Positions 21,864 to 33,974 of a stretch of 64,000 bases of DNA are shown here, piece after piece. The notes under the pieces are model-generated. The model had not been told where the DNA came from. It saw nothing but the letters and a program-made list of their open reading frames with translations, and did no database searches. The DNA is taken from the NCBI GenBank assembly GCA_019454045.1, contig SKCR01006519.1:750181-814180 (forward strand), in the 5' to 3' direction. This stretch comes from Zanthoxylum bungeanum (lineage: Eukaryota; Streptophyta; Magnoliopsida; Sapindales; Rutaceae). Every line of letters begins with the position of its first letter. Positions within the stretch are counted from its first letter, which is position 1. Made by a program: the position numbers and the translations under genes.

Positions 21864-23612
21864 TGTATGGGTTTTTTAGGGGGAATATCCGGTAACGCAG
21901 CAGAAGCGGTGGAAAATCGTATTTTCCGATTTCAAAAAATTTTCTCGAATTAATTAAATAAACATATTTATTTAATATTCCAATAATCAAATTATGAAAT
22001 AAAATTCAAATGAATCATATTCAAGTGAATTTACCGAAATGCCCTTACATTGGTATTTTGTCCATTTTAGTCTGAAATTGATCTATTCAATTTTGAATGA
22101 TTCTAAATCATTTCTAAGATGAACTTAGCATGTTCAAAACATCAAAAAACCAAAAGCAACCAAATCCCCAAATTTCCAACTCTTGGCCGAATGCACCACC
22201 TTGGTGCCAAAGTGTGCACTTTGTCATTTCATGCATCAAAACACATCAAGATGTAATCCAATGAACATGAAACTTTATATGCATCATATACACATCCAAA
22301 TGCACAACATATATGAAAATCCCCAAATTTGGAATTGGTCATGAACCCTAATTTTTCAATTTCTTCAAATTGGACAAATTAGACCAAATTGGTTAAATCA
22401 ATTACTTTAATCATGTTTCTTCCATCCAATCAAAGTCTCAACACAATGAAACAACTAAAGATCAAATCTAGGTCATCTAAGAGTGGGTCAACAACTCTAG
22501 ATTAGCAACAAGGTTTCCAAAACCATAAAAGAACACTTATTACTACAATAGCCATAAGCTTCCTTCATCATACATGCTCTACACTTTCACCAAACTTTTA
22601 TCCATCAAAAACACAAAGAATAAAGAATAGAAAAACTCAAGAACATCACAAGATGTTGCCCACAACAAGAGGAACAAATTACTCTCTAATGGAAGGTTGG
22701 AAATACTTATTATTTTCCAAGTTTTTCTTGATTTTCCTTTCTTTTCTCTCTACCATTCTTTGCTTTCTTTTAATGGAGTTTTGGTTAAGATATATTAGGT
22801 TATCAAATGAAGATAAAATGAAAACAATATATACTTGCAACAAAAAACCCTTGGCCGAAATTACAAGCATTTATTTGGTAATTTTTCATTTCAATTTCAT
22901 TTAACTAAAGTTTGATCAACTTGATTAAATATCTAAAAACACTTTATTAGATATTTAAAACTTGGTCAACAAAGGCAACTAAGCCATTTAAATCAAATAT
23001 CCTAATGTAAGATATTTATATTTTAATTAATTTAATCATTTAACAATTAAATAATTAATTAATTAATCAAATACAAATATATTAAATATATGTATAATAT
23101 TTACATTAAATACCAAATACATATATTTACTTAGGATATTAGTCAAATATCTCAATTTGACTATTAATTAATGTGTATTTAAATTAATCAAGTATTAAAT
23201 GTAAATACACAATAATTAATTAAATGACTATTGGGTCCCTTTAGCATGTATCTTGCGTTTAACCTTTAAATGACTTAATAAATAATCAATATTATTTATT
23301 AATGTTGATCTAGTGCTCTACGAGTATATTTCATTATTGAGCCTCTCTAGATTCAGGTATATCCGTCACGAAATCCAATTTCGTGTCCATAATCTATCCA
23401 CCCGTAGATTATGACGATCACGGATAAACTAGCTGAATCATATAGGTCGAGGTCATTGCATACGTATAATCCCTCCGTCACAGATCGAATACGTATATAA
23501 GAACAAGAGGTGCAACCATAAATAAGTAATATTATGGAATAAGGGGATGTTCGTATTCATGAATCAGACATAAATACGGCCCGGATTGGCGCTCTGAGCA
23601 CCAACCCCAACA
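21864..23612 (-). mobile_element. LARD A 5' LTR, minus orientation (1749 bp)
   Basis: On the minus strand it runs from tgttggggttggtgctcaga (23612) to aacccataca (21864) with TG...CA ends. It aligns with the 2545-bp LTR at 31430-33974 but lacks a block corresponding to about 31565-32280, joined at 'gatctg/acctgtgacgg'. The interior contains an LTR leader region with the 'ttggccgaa' motif. The small plus-strand frame at 22653 is an artefact. Confidence 0.75.
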
Positions 23613-23983
23613 GTTGGTCAGACCCATCGGTCTGATTCTCCGAAGCGAAATCATCAAGTTGGCTTGCTTTAGGAATAAGCTGTAAAAGAACCTTTGCACA
23701 CACTCACTAGGAGTCTAGTTTAGATCACCTATTCAGATGATCGGGTTTGAGTATATCGAGTACTTCGAAGGTTCTCGGGTTTTGTCATAAAGCATTCGTT
23801 GATGGCGAAAATATGTTTAGCTACCAAGGCTATCTCGATGAGAAGCAATACAATAGATGGAAATATAAACGTCAGTATTAGTTTGAAGGCGAGGCCCACA
23901 ACGACATCAGATAGAGGGCGAGGCCCACATCAATATCAGTTTGAGGGGCGAGGCCCACAACCGTATCAGTTTGAGGGCGAGAC

Positions 23984-24354
23984 TAGGGGTGGCAGAAAAG
24001 CCCGAAGCCCGGCCCGGGCGGGCTTTGGCCCGGCCCAAGGTAACACGGGCCCGGGCCGGGCTTCATCCAAAAAGCCCAAGCCCGTCCCGGCCCGGGTTTT
24101 AAATAAATAAATAAATATTTTAATTTATAAAATATATAAATTTTTATAATAAATTTTTATAATAAAAAAATCGGATCCAGGCTTAAAATAAATAAATAAA
24201 TATTTTAATTCATAATATATATATTTTTATAATAAATTTTTTATATTTATAATTTTTTATAATAAAAAAATCGGATCCGGGCTTAAAATTATATTATTTA
24301 TAATTAAAAAATCAGGCCTGGACCCGGCCTGAGCCCGGCCCGTTGCCATCCTTA
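23984..24354. mobile_element. hAT-like MITE (371 bp) inside the minisatellite
   Basis: Perfect 8-bp duplication ggcgagac lies at 23976-23983 and 24355-24362. Terminal inverted repeats are taggggtggca at the left and taaggatggca as the complement of the right end. The GC-rich cccgggc arms enclose an AT-rich core with an internal duplication (two copies of aaaaaaatcggatcc-gggctta). It is the cleanest member of the family in this window. Confidence 0.88.
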
Positions 24355-24499
24355 GGCGAGACCCATATCAGTCTGGGGGCGAAGCCCACATCACTCTGGG
24401 GCGAGGCCCACATCAGTATCAGTTTGGGGGCGAAGCCCATGTCAGTATCAGATTGGGGGCGAGGCCCACATCAGTATCAGTTTCAGGGCGAGGCCCCTA

Positions 24500-25095
24500 T
24501 TAACAGCGGTATTGGGTTGAGATGCGTACCCAGGTTCGAGATGCGTGCCCCCGTTATCGGTTGTAGTTCCGGGCCTAGATGCGTGCCCAGGGTCGAGATG
24601 CGTACCCACTACATCATATTCAGGGCGAGGTCCCTCTTGTCAACGGTATTGGGTCGAGATACGTACCCAGGGCCGAGATGCGTGCCCCCGTTGTCGATTG
24701 TAGTTCCAAGGCCGAGATACGTGCCCAGGGTCGAGATGCGTACCCACTACATCATATTCAGGGCGAGGTCCCTCTTGTCAGTGGTATTGGGTAGAGATGC
24801 GTACCTAGAACCGAGATACGTGCCCCCATTGTCGGTTGTAGTTCCGGGCCGAGATGCGTGCCCAGGGTCGAGATGCATACCCACTACATCATATTCAGGG
24901 CGAGGTCCCTCTTGTCAGCGGTATTGGGTCGAGATGCGTACCCAGGGCCGAGATGCGTGCCCCCATTGTCGGTTATAGTTCCGGGCCGAGATGCGTGCCC
25001 AGGGTCGAGATGCGTAACCACTACATCATCAGTTCGAGGGTCGAGGTGCCCCATTGTCATTAGCAATTTCGGGATGCGTCCCAGGGCCGAGGTGC
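24500..25095 (+). repeat. 137-bp satellite-like tandem array (about four units)
   Basis: The landmark catcatatt/catcatc recurs at 24612, 24750, 24887 and 25024, a period of 137-138 bp. Each unit contains sub-repeats of tcgagatgcgtacccagg and ccgagatgcgtgcccc. The sequence is GC-rich and CpG-rich compared with its surroundings. About two inverted units occur at 17750-18060. Long open frames (up to 211 codons from 24343) arise only because the period stays nearly in frame. Confidence 0.9.
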
Positions 25096-25237
25096 CCATC
25101 ACACAATCAACTCAGTTCGAAGAAGCAGGCAGACCAGGTGGCAGCTGGCGAGCCAGGTAAGTAAAAATGCATTGCATGTACTTTGATAGGATTGTCATTG
25201 TCACACACTGCACAAGTCCCATCAAAGTGGGGGCGAC

Positions 25238-27117
25238 TGTAGGCATTGCATTTTTGCATTTTAAGTCCCGATGATGAGTCTCGTATGGAGGCACTACTTC
25301 TTTAGTTGTGAAAGCCGCGGGAAACGGACGTTGGAAGGGTAAAGTTGGAAAATAGAATTTTGTTGGATTCTTATCTCGTTGTTTAGCTTCGATTGCTTGT
25401 TGGACTTCCGTTTCAAAGCTTATCTAAGGCCCAAAACCCAAACCAAACCCAAAATACCCAAGTCAAAGCAAGTCAAACCAAGCCCATGCCCAAGGAATGT
25501 GATTCACACCCATAATGTCTTTGTTTAGGTAAATGCATATTTATCACATGCCTAAATCAATTCAAGTCCCTTCCTAAATTAGAAGAAATCAAATCAAATC
25601 CCTACCAAATCAAATCCAATCACCACCCCAAATAAGGGGATCTATTCCTTATGAAGAACCAATTAGGAGATTCTTTCCTATTCAAATTAGGAAAGTCTTC
25701 TCTCTTTGCCTATAAAAAGAGGCATTCACCCCCCATTCAAAACCTAGCTCATATACTTCCCCAAGTACGTCCCAAACACTTTCTCAAGCCTCCTTGCACG
25801 TCCAAAAACCTCCTTGAAGCCTCCATTGCCGAATCATTAAACCTAAGCACCCTTCATTGCCGCATATTTCATCCTTCACCAACACCCTTCACGCCTAAGC
25901 CCTTTTCACTGCCCTCCATTGCTGAATTTTAGCCACCATTCACAGCCCTAATTCACACCAAAATAAGCCTCAAATACAGCCCTAAATTCGCACAAAACAC
26001 CCCCTAAACACAGCCTCATTGCACGCCAAAACAGAAGCCAAAACGCCCCTCACTACTCACCAAAACTGCCGCACTTCACTGCACATTCTTCCCAGTTCTT
26101 GGCAGCGATTTTAACCCATAAAACAGCCCCAAAAATACCCTAAACCTGCACTAAAAAACTGCATAAACACCCCCAAAAAAACCCTCAAAACCGCAGCTCC
26201 ATTAGCCTTCAAAATCACTCAAAACAGTCCACTAAATCACCAAGGCAGTGACAGCGAAACAGCAGCGAAACGGACTTGAAGCAGCAGCCCGAGCATCAAA
26301 GCAGTGAGGAAAGACATTGAGTAGACAAATCGGAAAAGCAACGGATCAATCTCCCTTCCAACGGACGTGTAACGCCCTTTCTTAGACGACAAAAGAGGTT
26401 AGACCTGAGGGCACCCTTTTTACTTATCTTCTTTATTTTTGTTTATTTATTTTGATATATAATTTCATGAGAGTCGTTTGAAGCATGATGTGATTGTTGG
26501 ATGAACGGGATATGTGTTCCCTTTTGTGGTATATCGGATGGAAACCCGGACGTAAATTCCATAGCCGATTCCGAATGGACGGTTGTATGGTCTGCACTCG
26601 GGATACAATGCCACGTACCACTTATGATACACATATCTCGTCTCATCCAAATTTGTATTTGAGCATGTTATAGTCTTTAGGTTATTTGTTTATTATTTAA
26701 AGCATGGTTTAATTTAGTTTGTCATTTATTTGTTAAAACATGTTTAGGTTGTTCTTTATGCATGTCTTTAGTTTATGATGCGTTTGGGTAATGATTTATA
26801 CATGTTGATTTAATGGTTCAATATGCTTGTTATGTTACATTGCGTGGAATTAATTGGATGAAAGCATGTTAGATCTAAGTACCCTTGAGCATGAATGTTG
26901 AATAGATTCGGTTAGTTTACTGCACAAATTATATCATCACAAGTGACATAAGTAAGGGACCATTCCAAACCCAAAGATTTGAGGTCTTCCCTTGCGAGGG
27001 GTGAGTGCGACCTTAAACCTTTGTCCCAGTTCACACCGGGTGGCGACTCCATGTTATTTAATACTCCCAACTAGGCCGCGAGCCTAGAAACAACGTCGTC
27101 AAGTTCTGTTGTCTACA
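25238..27117 (+). mobile_element. Tat/Ogre-like LTR (1880 bp)
   Basis: Starts tgtaggcattgc after the polypurine tract and ends ttgtctaca (TGTAG...CTACA). The right edge is sharp: the next base resumes the LARD B LTR at ctaatctagag, so ctaat (27118-27122) is the likely target duplication. A TATA box, tataaaaaga (25711-25720), precedes a C/A-rich leader, as expected for an LTR promoter. tggcgactcc near 27041 recalls the primer site of Ogre elements but lies inside the LTR as defined here. Confidence 0.7.
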
Positions 27118-27723
27118 CTAATCTAGAGTTTTTGACCCCTCTTAAATGACCTAGATTTGATCTTAAGTTGTTTCATTATGTTGAGACTTTGATTGGATGG
27201 AAGAAAGATGATTGAAGTGTTGGATTTAACCAATTTGGTCTAATTTGTCCAATTTGATGAAATTGAAAAATTAGGGTTCATGACCAATTCCAAATTTGGG
27301 GCTTTTCATATATAAAGTTTCATGTTCATTGGATTACATCTTGATGTGTTTTGATGCATGAAATGACAAAGTGCACAAAATGGCACTAATGTAGTGCATT
27401 CGGCCAAAGATGGACTTTTGGGGATTTTTGGTGCTTTTGGTGTTTTGATGTTTTGAAAATGCTAAGTTCATCTTAGAAATGATTTCGAATCATTCAAAAT
27501 TGATTAGATCAATTTCGGACTGAAATGGACAAAATACCAATATAAGGCAATTTGGTAAATTCACTTAAATATGATTTATTTGAATTTTATTTCATAATTT
27601 GATATTGGATAATTAAATAAATATGTTTATTTAATTAATCCGAGAAAAATTTTTGAAATCGGAAAATTTGATTTTCCACCGCTTCCGCTGCGTTACCGGA
27701 TTCAGCCCCTAAAAACCCCTACA
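27118..27723 (+). mobile_element. Remnant (3' 606 bp) of LARD B 5' LTR
   Basis: Collinear with the end of the complete LTR at 31430-33974 (from ctaatctagag at about 33343 to cccctaca). The 5' portion was displaced by insertion of the Tat/Ogre-like element and is not found in the window next to that element. Confidence 0.8.
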
Positions 27724-30700
27724 AAATGGTATCAGAGCGAGTCTGATTCTAGGCCTCCATAAAATGATTAGCTTGTTTTATTCAATGTTTAATCATGTTT
27801 TCTTGACTTTATACATGCTTGTTATAATCTAATTTGATTAGATTTAGGGTGTATGACACTTAATGGAATATCCCCGCTTAATAAGGTTTTAAAGTAACTA
27901 GTATTTGGAATACTTGTTTCTTGGCCCGTCTTGTCAATACGGTTTATAAATATCTTTTCGTTGACTACATCCGAGACCGTGTCTCTGCTGTAAGGATGTA
28001 GCTGATAGAAATTTATTTACGCCGAATGTATATTAGATACTAGATAAATTCAAGCGAAATCGGAATCCTGAACGTGCCCTAACTGTCAGGGTTACGCAAG
28101 TAACTTGAGTTTATCATTGACAAGTTTAACCTTGGTACGTCTCCTTGTGGGCCTGCCTTAGCAGCGACAACGAGAAACGACCAGGACCAGAACCTCGGAG
28201 TCACTAGTGAGTGATTGACAATGAGTTGTCTACTTGTGAATATACGTAGGTGAGACCGTGCCTCTGCTGTGAGTCGAAATATATTCACGGGGTCCACTTC
28301 CCATTATGGAATTCGATTTAATTATTGAATTCTCGTTTTTCTGTTGGGGATTACGGTATTACGTAAAATAGTGTGAGACACTGCTAAGTTTAAAAATTCC
28401 TTAACTTTGGCAGTGTGTATTATTATGGAAATTGCCGCTTGTGTGTTTCCTTATTCTATTGCTTATATAGAATTAAACTTTTATTTACTGCACACATATT
28501 ATGATATGTTATCTGACTAGACTCTTGGTTGCAGTCATTCTAGAATATGTTCTAGATACTAATAGACTAGGATATTATTAGATTGGTCTAAACCATCGGG
28601 AAATGTTATTCCAATTTTCTTCAAAAATCAAGATGGTTAATGACTTAGTTTCTAAGTCATGATAGATAATCTAGATAGATATCCCTTTTAGGATATAATA
28701 CTTTAGAGAGAATAGTTTCTTATGCAGTAAGAATTGACTTGGATTAGTTCATGTCTCGAGATTCTTGACTGGCATTTAGAAAGCCTTATTAGGTATTTGT
28801 TTATCTAGTAATGACGTTTCTAAGCTTTAATTACCTTTAGAGGTAATGTGTCTAACACAATTTGCTATTCAGTTATTTACAATTGTTGTGAATAGTTGAA
28901 TGCAAATAGTAAAGCTAAAGAAAGGAGATGTGTATAGTTGTGTATAGAAAATATCGATTTTCACAAATACAACAACTATAGGTATTGGATACCAGATCTC
29001 CCGTCTAGTTATTTTAAATATTGGTTAACGATTGTTTTGATATTTGATATCGGAACTCGCGACTATTGGATAGTCACTTGTTCTTTATAAACAATTGTTA
29101 CATATTTTATAATAACTAGTAGTGTCATTGACGTAGAGATAAACGTTAAGAAAAATTATTCAGTAAAGTAAATAATTTAGAACGGTGCTTTATGAGTTTA
29201 ATCACTTAAGCATTGGATGCTTATTCTGTATGGTAAATGATTGTTTGATACTAGATCACACCACATATCCTTATCCATTTAATGAATATTGTATTCAGGA
29301 AGGTGATTAAGATCTCGTTTGACCAATGATTGTCATTGGACCACCAAATTTATTTAAACTGATACATTGGATGTATGTGGTTTAATAAATAATAATTGCT
29401 TAAGGTAGTTTTCTTTATTTCGTAACTTAGTTGATGAATTGTCATAACTTAGTTGCGTGTTTCTGAAGGAACACATATTGAAAGTCTTGAAAGTATCAAG
29501 AGCTTTCAATCTGTTCTGATGAAACGTAGATTGAACATTTTGACTTGTTCAAATATATTCAATCTAAAGTATTTTGAAAACTTGATCCTTAAAATTCATT
29601 ACATGTCTTTGAACTGTTCAAGGATGTTTGATACGATCAAACGTATGAATTTAAAGCAATTGGTTCTAAGGTTATTTAGTGAATATGATTCATATTCAAT
29701 ATTATACTTCCACGATTCCATCTTGATGGAATTGAGTAGTGGGAGCAATCGAATCTTATATGATTTGATTCGTATGATATTGAATGTTACCGAATTAGTT
29801 TCAATACTCTTGGGGTTATGCTCCAATAACACTAATTCATCTCTTTAATTAATGTTCCATTAATTTCTACAGTTACATAGCCTACTACGATCAAGTTTTG
29901 AACTTGATTACGCTTTCATTATGAATTAGTTTATGATATGTGCTAATTGTTTGCACAACGGAAGCAATGTGAGCTTATTAAAGGTTTGACCTTTATAGTA
30001 TGACAATGAGAAATGTTATACTCAGCAATCTATTGTAGATTCTGAGAAAACTTATCTCTTGTCACACTAATTGAACAATTAAGATATATTGGTTGATGTT
30101 GACATTAAACTGTATATTTTAGCTAAAGAATGCAAAATGGCGTTTTGGATGACTTATTCGAATAAGAGATCATTTGTGATTTCCTTGTTTGAAGAGTTCA
30201 TTCTGGAATGGCCTTAGAGTTTGTGTTCTGCTGAAATCGCAGTTTAGTGTGCTAGCTTATAGAGCCTATTGTAGACTCGGATAAGTCTTCCAGAAATATG
30301 TGTTCTCTATTTTTGATATCGTCAGATTGTCTGATCTTGTCAAAGTATATATAATACATATGTGATAAAAGGGTTAGTGGGAGCGTACAAATTACTTTCT
30401 AGTTTTATATATCCTAACAACATTATCATTATTATAGTAATAATGAGATGTTTGTGAGGTAAAAGGTTTACCTAAGTCTTCTTTACTCCGTGAAAGCAGT
30501 GGGAGTAGTCTCTGTTATATTTGATATAAAGTTTTATATATGATATGAAACTTGGAGACTTGTGAGAAACTCCTATTAGTCGTACATTAGATATGATCTA
30601 ATGAAGGACATAACAAGGCTATCTGTATGGCAGTTAGTATAACTGTTCGACAATTATTGTATGTCTTATACATAGTATTCATCTTTCGTAAATGATGATT

Positions 30701-31429
30701 CCTTTTTCGAAAGAGATATTGATTAGAATGTCTAAACATATTATGTATCATTTGATGATGACATAGTGAATATTTTATTATGTGCGATTATCGATGTTGA
30801 TTTAATCGTAATTGTTACGAGTTATTTTGACATCCTATAGACCATATGATGGATCTTGAAACACGTTCTTTGTGATCTTTGAGATATTAAGAACGAGTTT
30901 CTAATTCATGGAGAATACAGTCTGCAACCATTAGGGTCATATTAGTTTTGAGACTAATTATGACGTTAGACAGTCTACGTCATAAAGAGTCACAAAAGAT
31001 GCAGTGGGAGTGTCACGAAGGATTCTACTAACTGAGTAGAATTAGATGCAACTTATGAAGTATTGACTTATGAAGTTGCATAGTGACCTTATAAATTAGA
31101 AGTTTTAAATTGGTGTTGTGCTTGCAGTTGTCCTCATAGTATTTTTGGATTTGATCCTTAAATACTTGGACAACTTAGTAGTTGTAGCATAATACAGATA
31201 TAGCATTCATGTCATATTAATGTATAATTTAGATTCTACAAAATATGAATGATGCTAACTATGGGAAACGATGAAGTTTGTTTGACAAACTCAATATGTC
31301 GTAAGCGGACCTGCTTTTTGTTGCCTACCTCTTAAGTACTGGGTGAGCTTTTGAGAACCATGAGTATACGATACACATTGAGATGTGTATATGATACCGT
31401 GGATTGGCACTAGAGCAAATGGGAGAAAT
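27724..31429 (+). mobile_element. LARD-like element B, complete internal region (about 3.7 kb)
   Basis: Runs from the primer site to a polypurine tract (agcaaatgggagaaat, about 31414-31429) immediately before the 3' LTR. No retroviral protein domain is recognisable. The longest frame, 29453-29848 (131 codons), has an equivalent in element A (19744-20052, minus) but Leu/Ser/Ile-rich composition and no known motif. A GC-richer block at 27960-28300 contains two copies of gagaccgtg(c/t)ctctgctgt. Replication would need enzymes supplied by an autonomous partner. Confidence 0.75.
27727..27738 (+). other. Primer binding site of LARD B
   Basis: tggtatcagagc, complementary to the initiator tRNA-Met 3' end, lies three bases after the LTR end cccctaca. 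Confidence 0.9.
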
Positions 31430-33974
31430 TGTTGGGGTTGGTGCTCAGAGCGCCAATCCGGACCGTATTTATGTCTGACTCATGAATACGAACATCCTCT
31501 TATTCCATAATATTACTTATTTATGGTTGCACCTCTTGTTTTTATATACGTATTCGATCTGATTACGATTAGATTGAAACTAAATGTGGTTTAGTGATAT
31601 GTATATATTAGACAAATGCCCGATAATATATAATACAGTACACAGTTACAAAGTTAGTTTGTAATTGACATTGGGAAGTCTCACTGCTATATGTATATTA
31701 TCAAACATAGTTCCTGGTCAAGATTTGCTAACACGGGTCGGTTAGTCAAATCCGTTGAGACCAGTACATGTCGTATATCGAGACTTGGTCCGATGGTTTA
31801 TCCCAATGAACCATGAGTCTATGGAGACTCGTATAGACGTGTAGGTGTTTATAGTGGATAAACACTGAACGGCTCACCGAAGATTCTTAATGGATGGTAC
31901 ACCAACATCAATAAGAATCTTCTCGGGTTGAGTAGCATAGTGGTCCTTCGACTTGAGACACCATTATGGATGTATGAGACATCCTCCACACTTAGATGGC
32001 AGTCACGTCACCGATCTATTTAGATCAGACCTCCGCCTGTTCGTTGGGTGTGGATCGATCCTCAGGATATCATGTGTGTGTCAAGATAGGATCCGTCAGT
32101 TCTGTGTACAGAGCATAGGTAGTCCATATATATTTAGCAGTCTGTTAAATCTGTGGCCACAGTATACTTCGGAAGTAAGTTCCGAGTATTATTTAGAGAT
32201 TGCTAATAGATACGTCGACGAGATAATACCTATAGAGATTTGACGTTTACATCTATATCTCTGGGATTATCTGGATACCTGTGACGGAGGGATTATATGT
32301 ATGCAATGACCTCGACCTGTATGATTCAACTAGTTTATCCGTGATCGTCATAATCTACGGGTGGATAGATTATGGACATGAAATTGGATTTCGTGACGGA
32401 TATACCTGAATCTAGAGAGTCTCAATAATGAAACATACTAGTTATTTATGAATAATGATGATTATTTATAAATCGTTTAATCGTTAAACGAAAAATACAT
32501 GCGAACGGGCCGAACCATCATTTCCTAATTATAATATCATATATTAATATATGTATTTGAGATATTTAAAGTAAATATAATTCATATATTTGATATATTT
32601 GTATTTAATTAATTATTTAATTATTTAATTGTTAAATGATTAATATAATTAAAATATAAATATATCACCAAATGATAAAGTTAGGAAGTGATTATAAGTT
32701 GCAATTGTTGACTTATACATTAAAGGAAATGGTTGTCAAATTGATTTTGACTTCTTAAGATATTTGTTCAAAATTGTTTGAAAAATTGAAATATCAATTT
32801 CTTTTAATTATAGACAAATTCGGCCATACACTTTATAAATATAAGAGTTATATTTTTTCTTAGTTGCCTTTGTTGACTTAATTAAATATCTTTAAAGTTG
32901 TTTTAGATATTTAACCAAGTTGAACAAATGAAAGTGAAATGAAAAAATCAAATTACAAGACTTGTGTTTCATTTGGTGAAATTCGGCCAATGTGGATTTG
33001 GTCCAAGTATATATTATTTTTCATTTCATTTTATTGTTAACCTAATACACTTTAAAGAAAACTTCATTAATGGAAACAAAAGAAGCTTGTGAGAAAGAAA
33101 GAAGAAATCAAAGAAAGCTTGGATTTTAGTAAGTTTCTTCAACTTACTATTAGAAAGGAAAATGTTCCTTAGGATCTAGGCTTTAACATATGATGTTCTT
33201 AGGTTATTTCTTTCTTTATTCCTTGTGTTTTTGATGATGGAAGTTTTGGTGAAAGTGTAGAGCATGTATGATGAAGGAAGCTTATGGCTATTGTAGTAAT
33301 AAGTATTCTTTTAATGTTTTGGAAACCATGTTGCTAATCTAGAGTTGTTGACCCACTCTTAAATGACCTAGATTTGATCTTGAGTTGTTTCATTGTGTTT
33401 AGACTTTTATTGGATGGAAGAAAGATGACTGAAGTGTTGGATTTAACCAATTTGGTCTAATTTGTCCAATTTGATGAAATTGAAAAATTAGGGTTCATGA
33501 CCAATTCCAAATTTGGGGCTTTTCATATATGTTGTGTATTTGTGTGTGTATATGATTCATATAAAGTTTTATGTTCATTGGATTACATATTGATGTGTTT
33601 TGATGCATGAAATGACAAAGTGCACAAAATGACACTAATGTTGTGCATTCGGCCAAGGATGGACTTTTGGGGATTTTTGGTGCTTTTGGTGTTTTGATGT
33701 TTTGAACATGCTAAGTTCATCTTAGAAATGATTTAGAATCATTCAAAATTGATTAGATCAATTTCGGACTGAAATAGACAAAATACCAATATAAGGGCAA
33801 TTTGGTAAATTCACTTAAATATTATTTATTTGAATTTTATTTCATAATTTGATTATTGGATAATTAAATAAATATGTTTATTTAATTAATCCGAGAAAAA
33901 GTTTTGAAATCGGAAAATTTGATTTTCCACCGCTTCCGCTGCGTTACCGGATTCTGCCCCTAAAAACCCCTACA
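31430..33974 (+). mobile_element. LARD B 3' LTR (2545 bp)
   Basis: Bounded by tgttggggttgg and aaacccctaca, and preceded by a polypurine tract. It is the longest intact LTR in the window. Short frames such as 31953-32243 do not recur in the other copies as proteins. The end region carries ccaccgcttccgctgcg, conserved in all copies. Confidence 0.82.

Larger units (their letters stand above)
23613..25237 (+). mobile_element. Tat/Ogre-like element, 3' untranslated region with tandem repeats
   Basis: Non-coding sequence ends in the polypurine tract aaagtgggggcgac (25224-25237) directly before an LTR. About 23885-24490 is a roughly 30-bp minisatellite (gggcgaggcccacatcag...), interrupted by a hAT-like MITE. 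24500-25095 is a 137-bp tandem array. A repeat-rich 3' UTR before a G-rich polypurine tract is characteristic of Tat/Ogre-type Ty3/gypsy elements. No coding domain remains: the element is cut off at 23612 by LARD A. Class is inferred from structure, not from protein homology. Confidence 0.6.

Noticed and set aside
24343..25160. Overlapping open frames of 69-211 codons, and mirrored frames at 17749-18104
   Set aside because: They follow the 137-bp tandem repeat, occur in several frames and both strands, and have no protein-like domain.
27041..27055. tggcgactcc as the primer site of an Ogre element
   Set aside because: It lies inside the LTR defined by TGTAG...CTACA and by the sharp return to LARD B sequence at 27118; only ten bases match.
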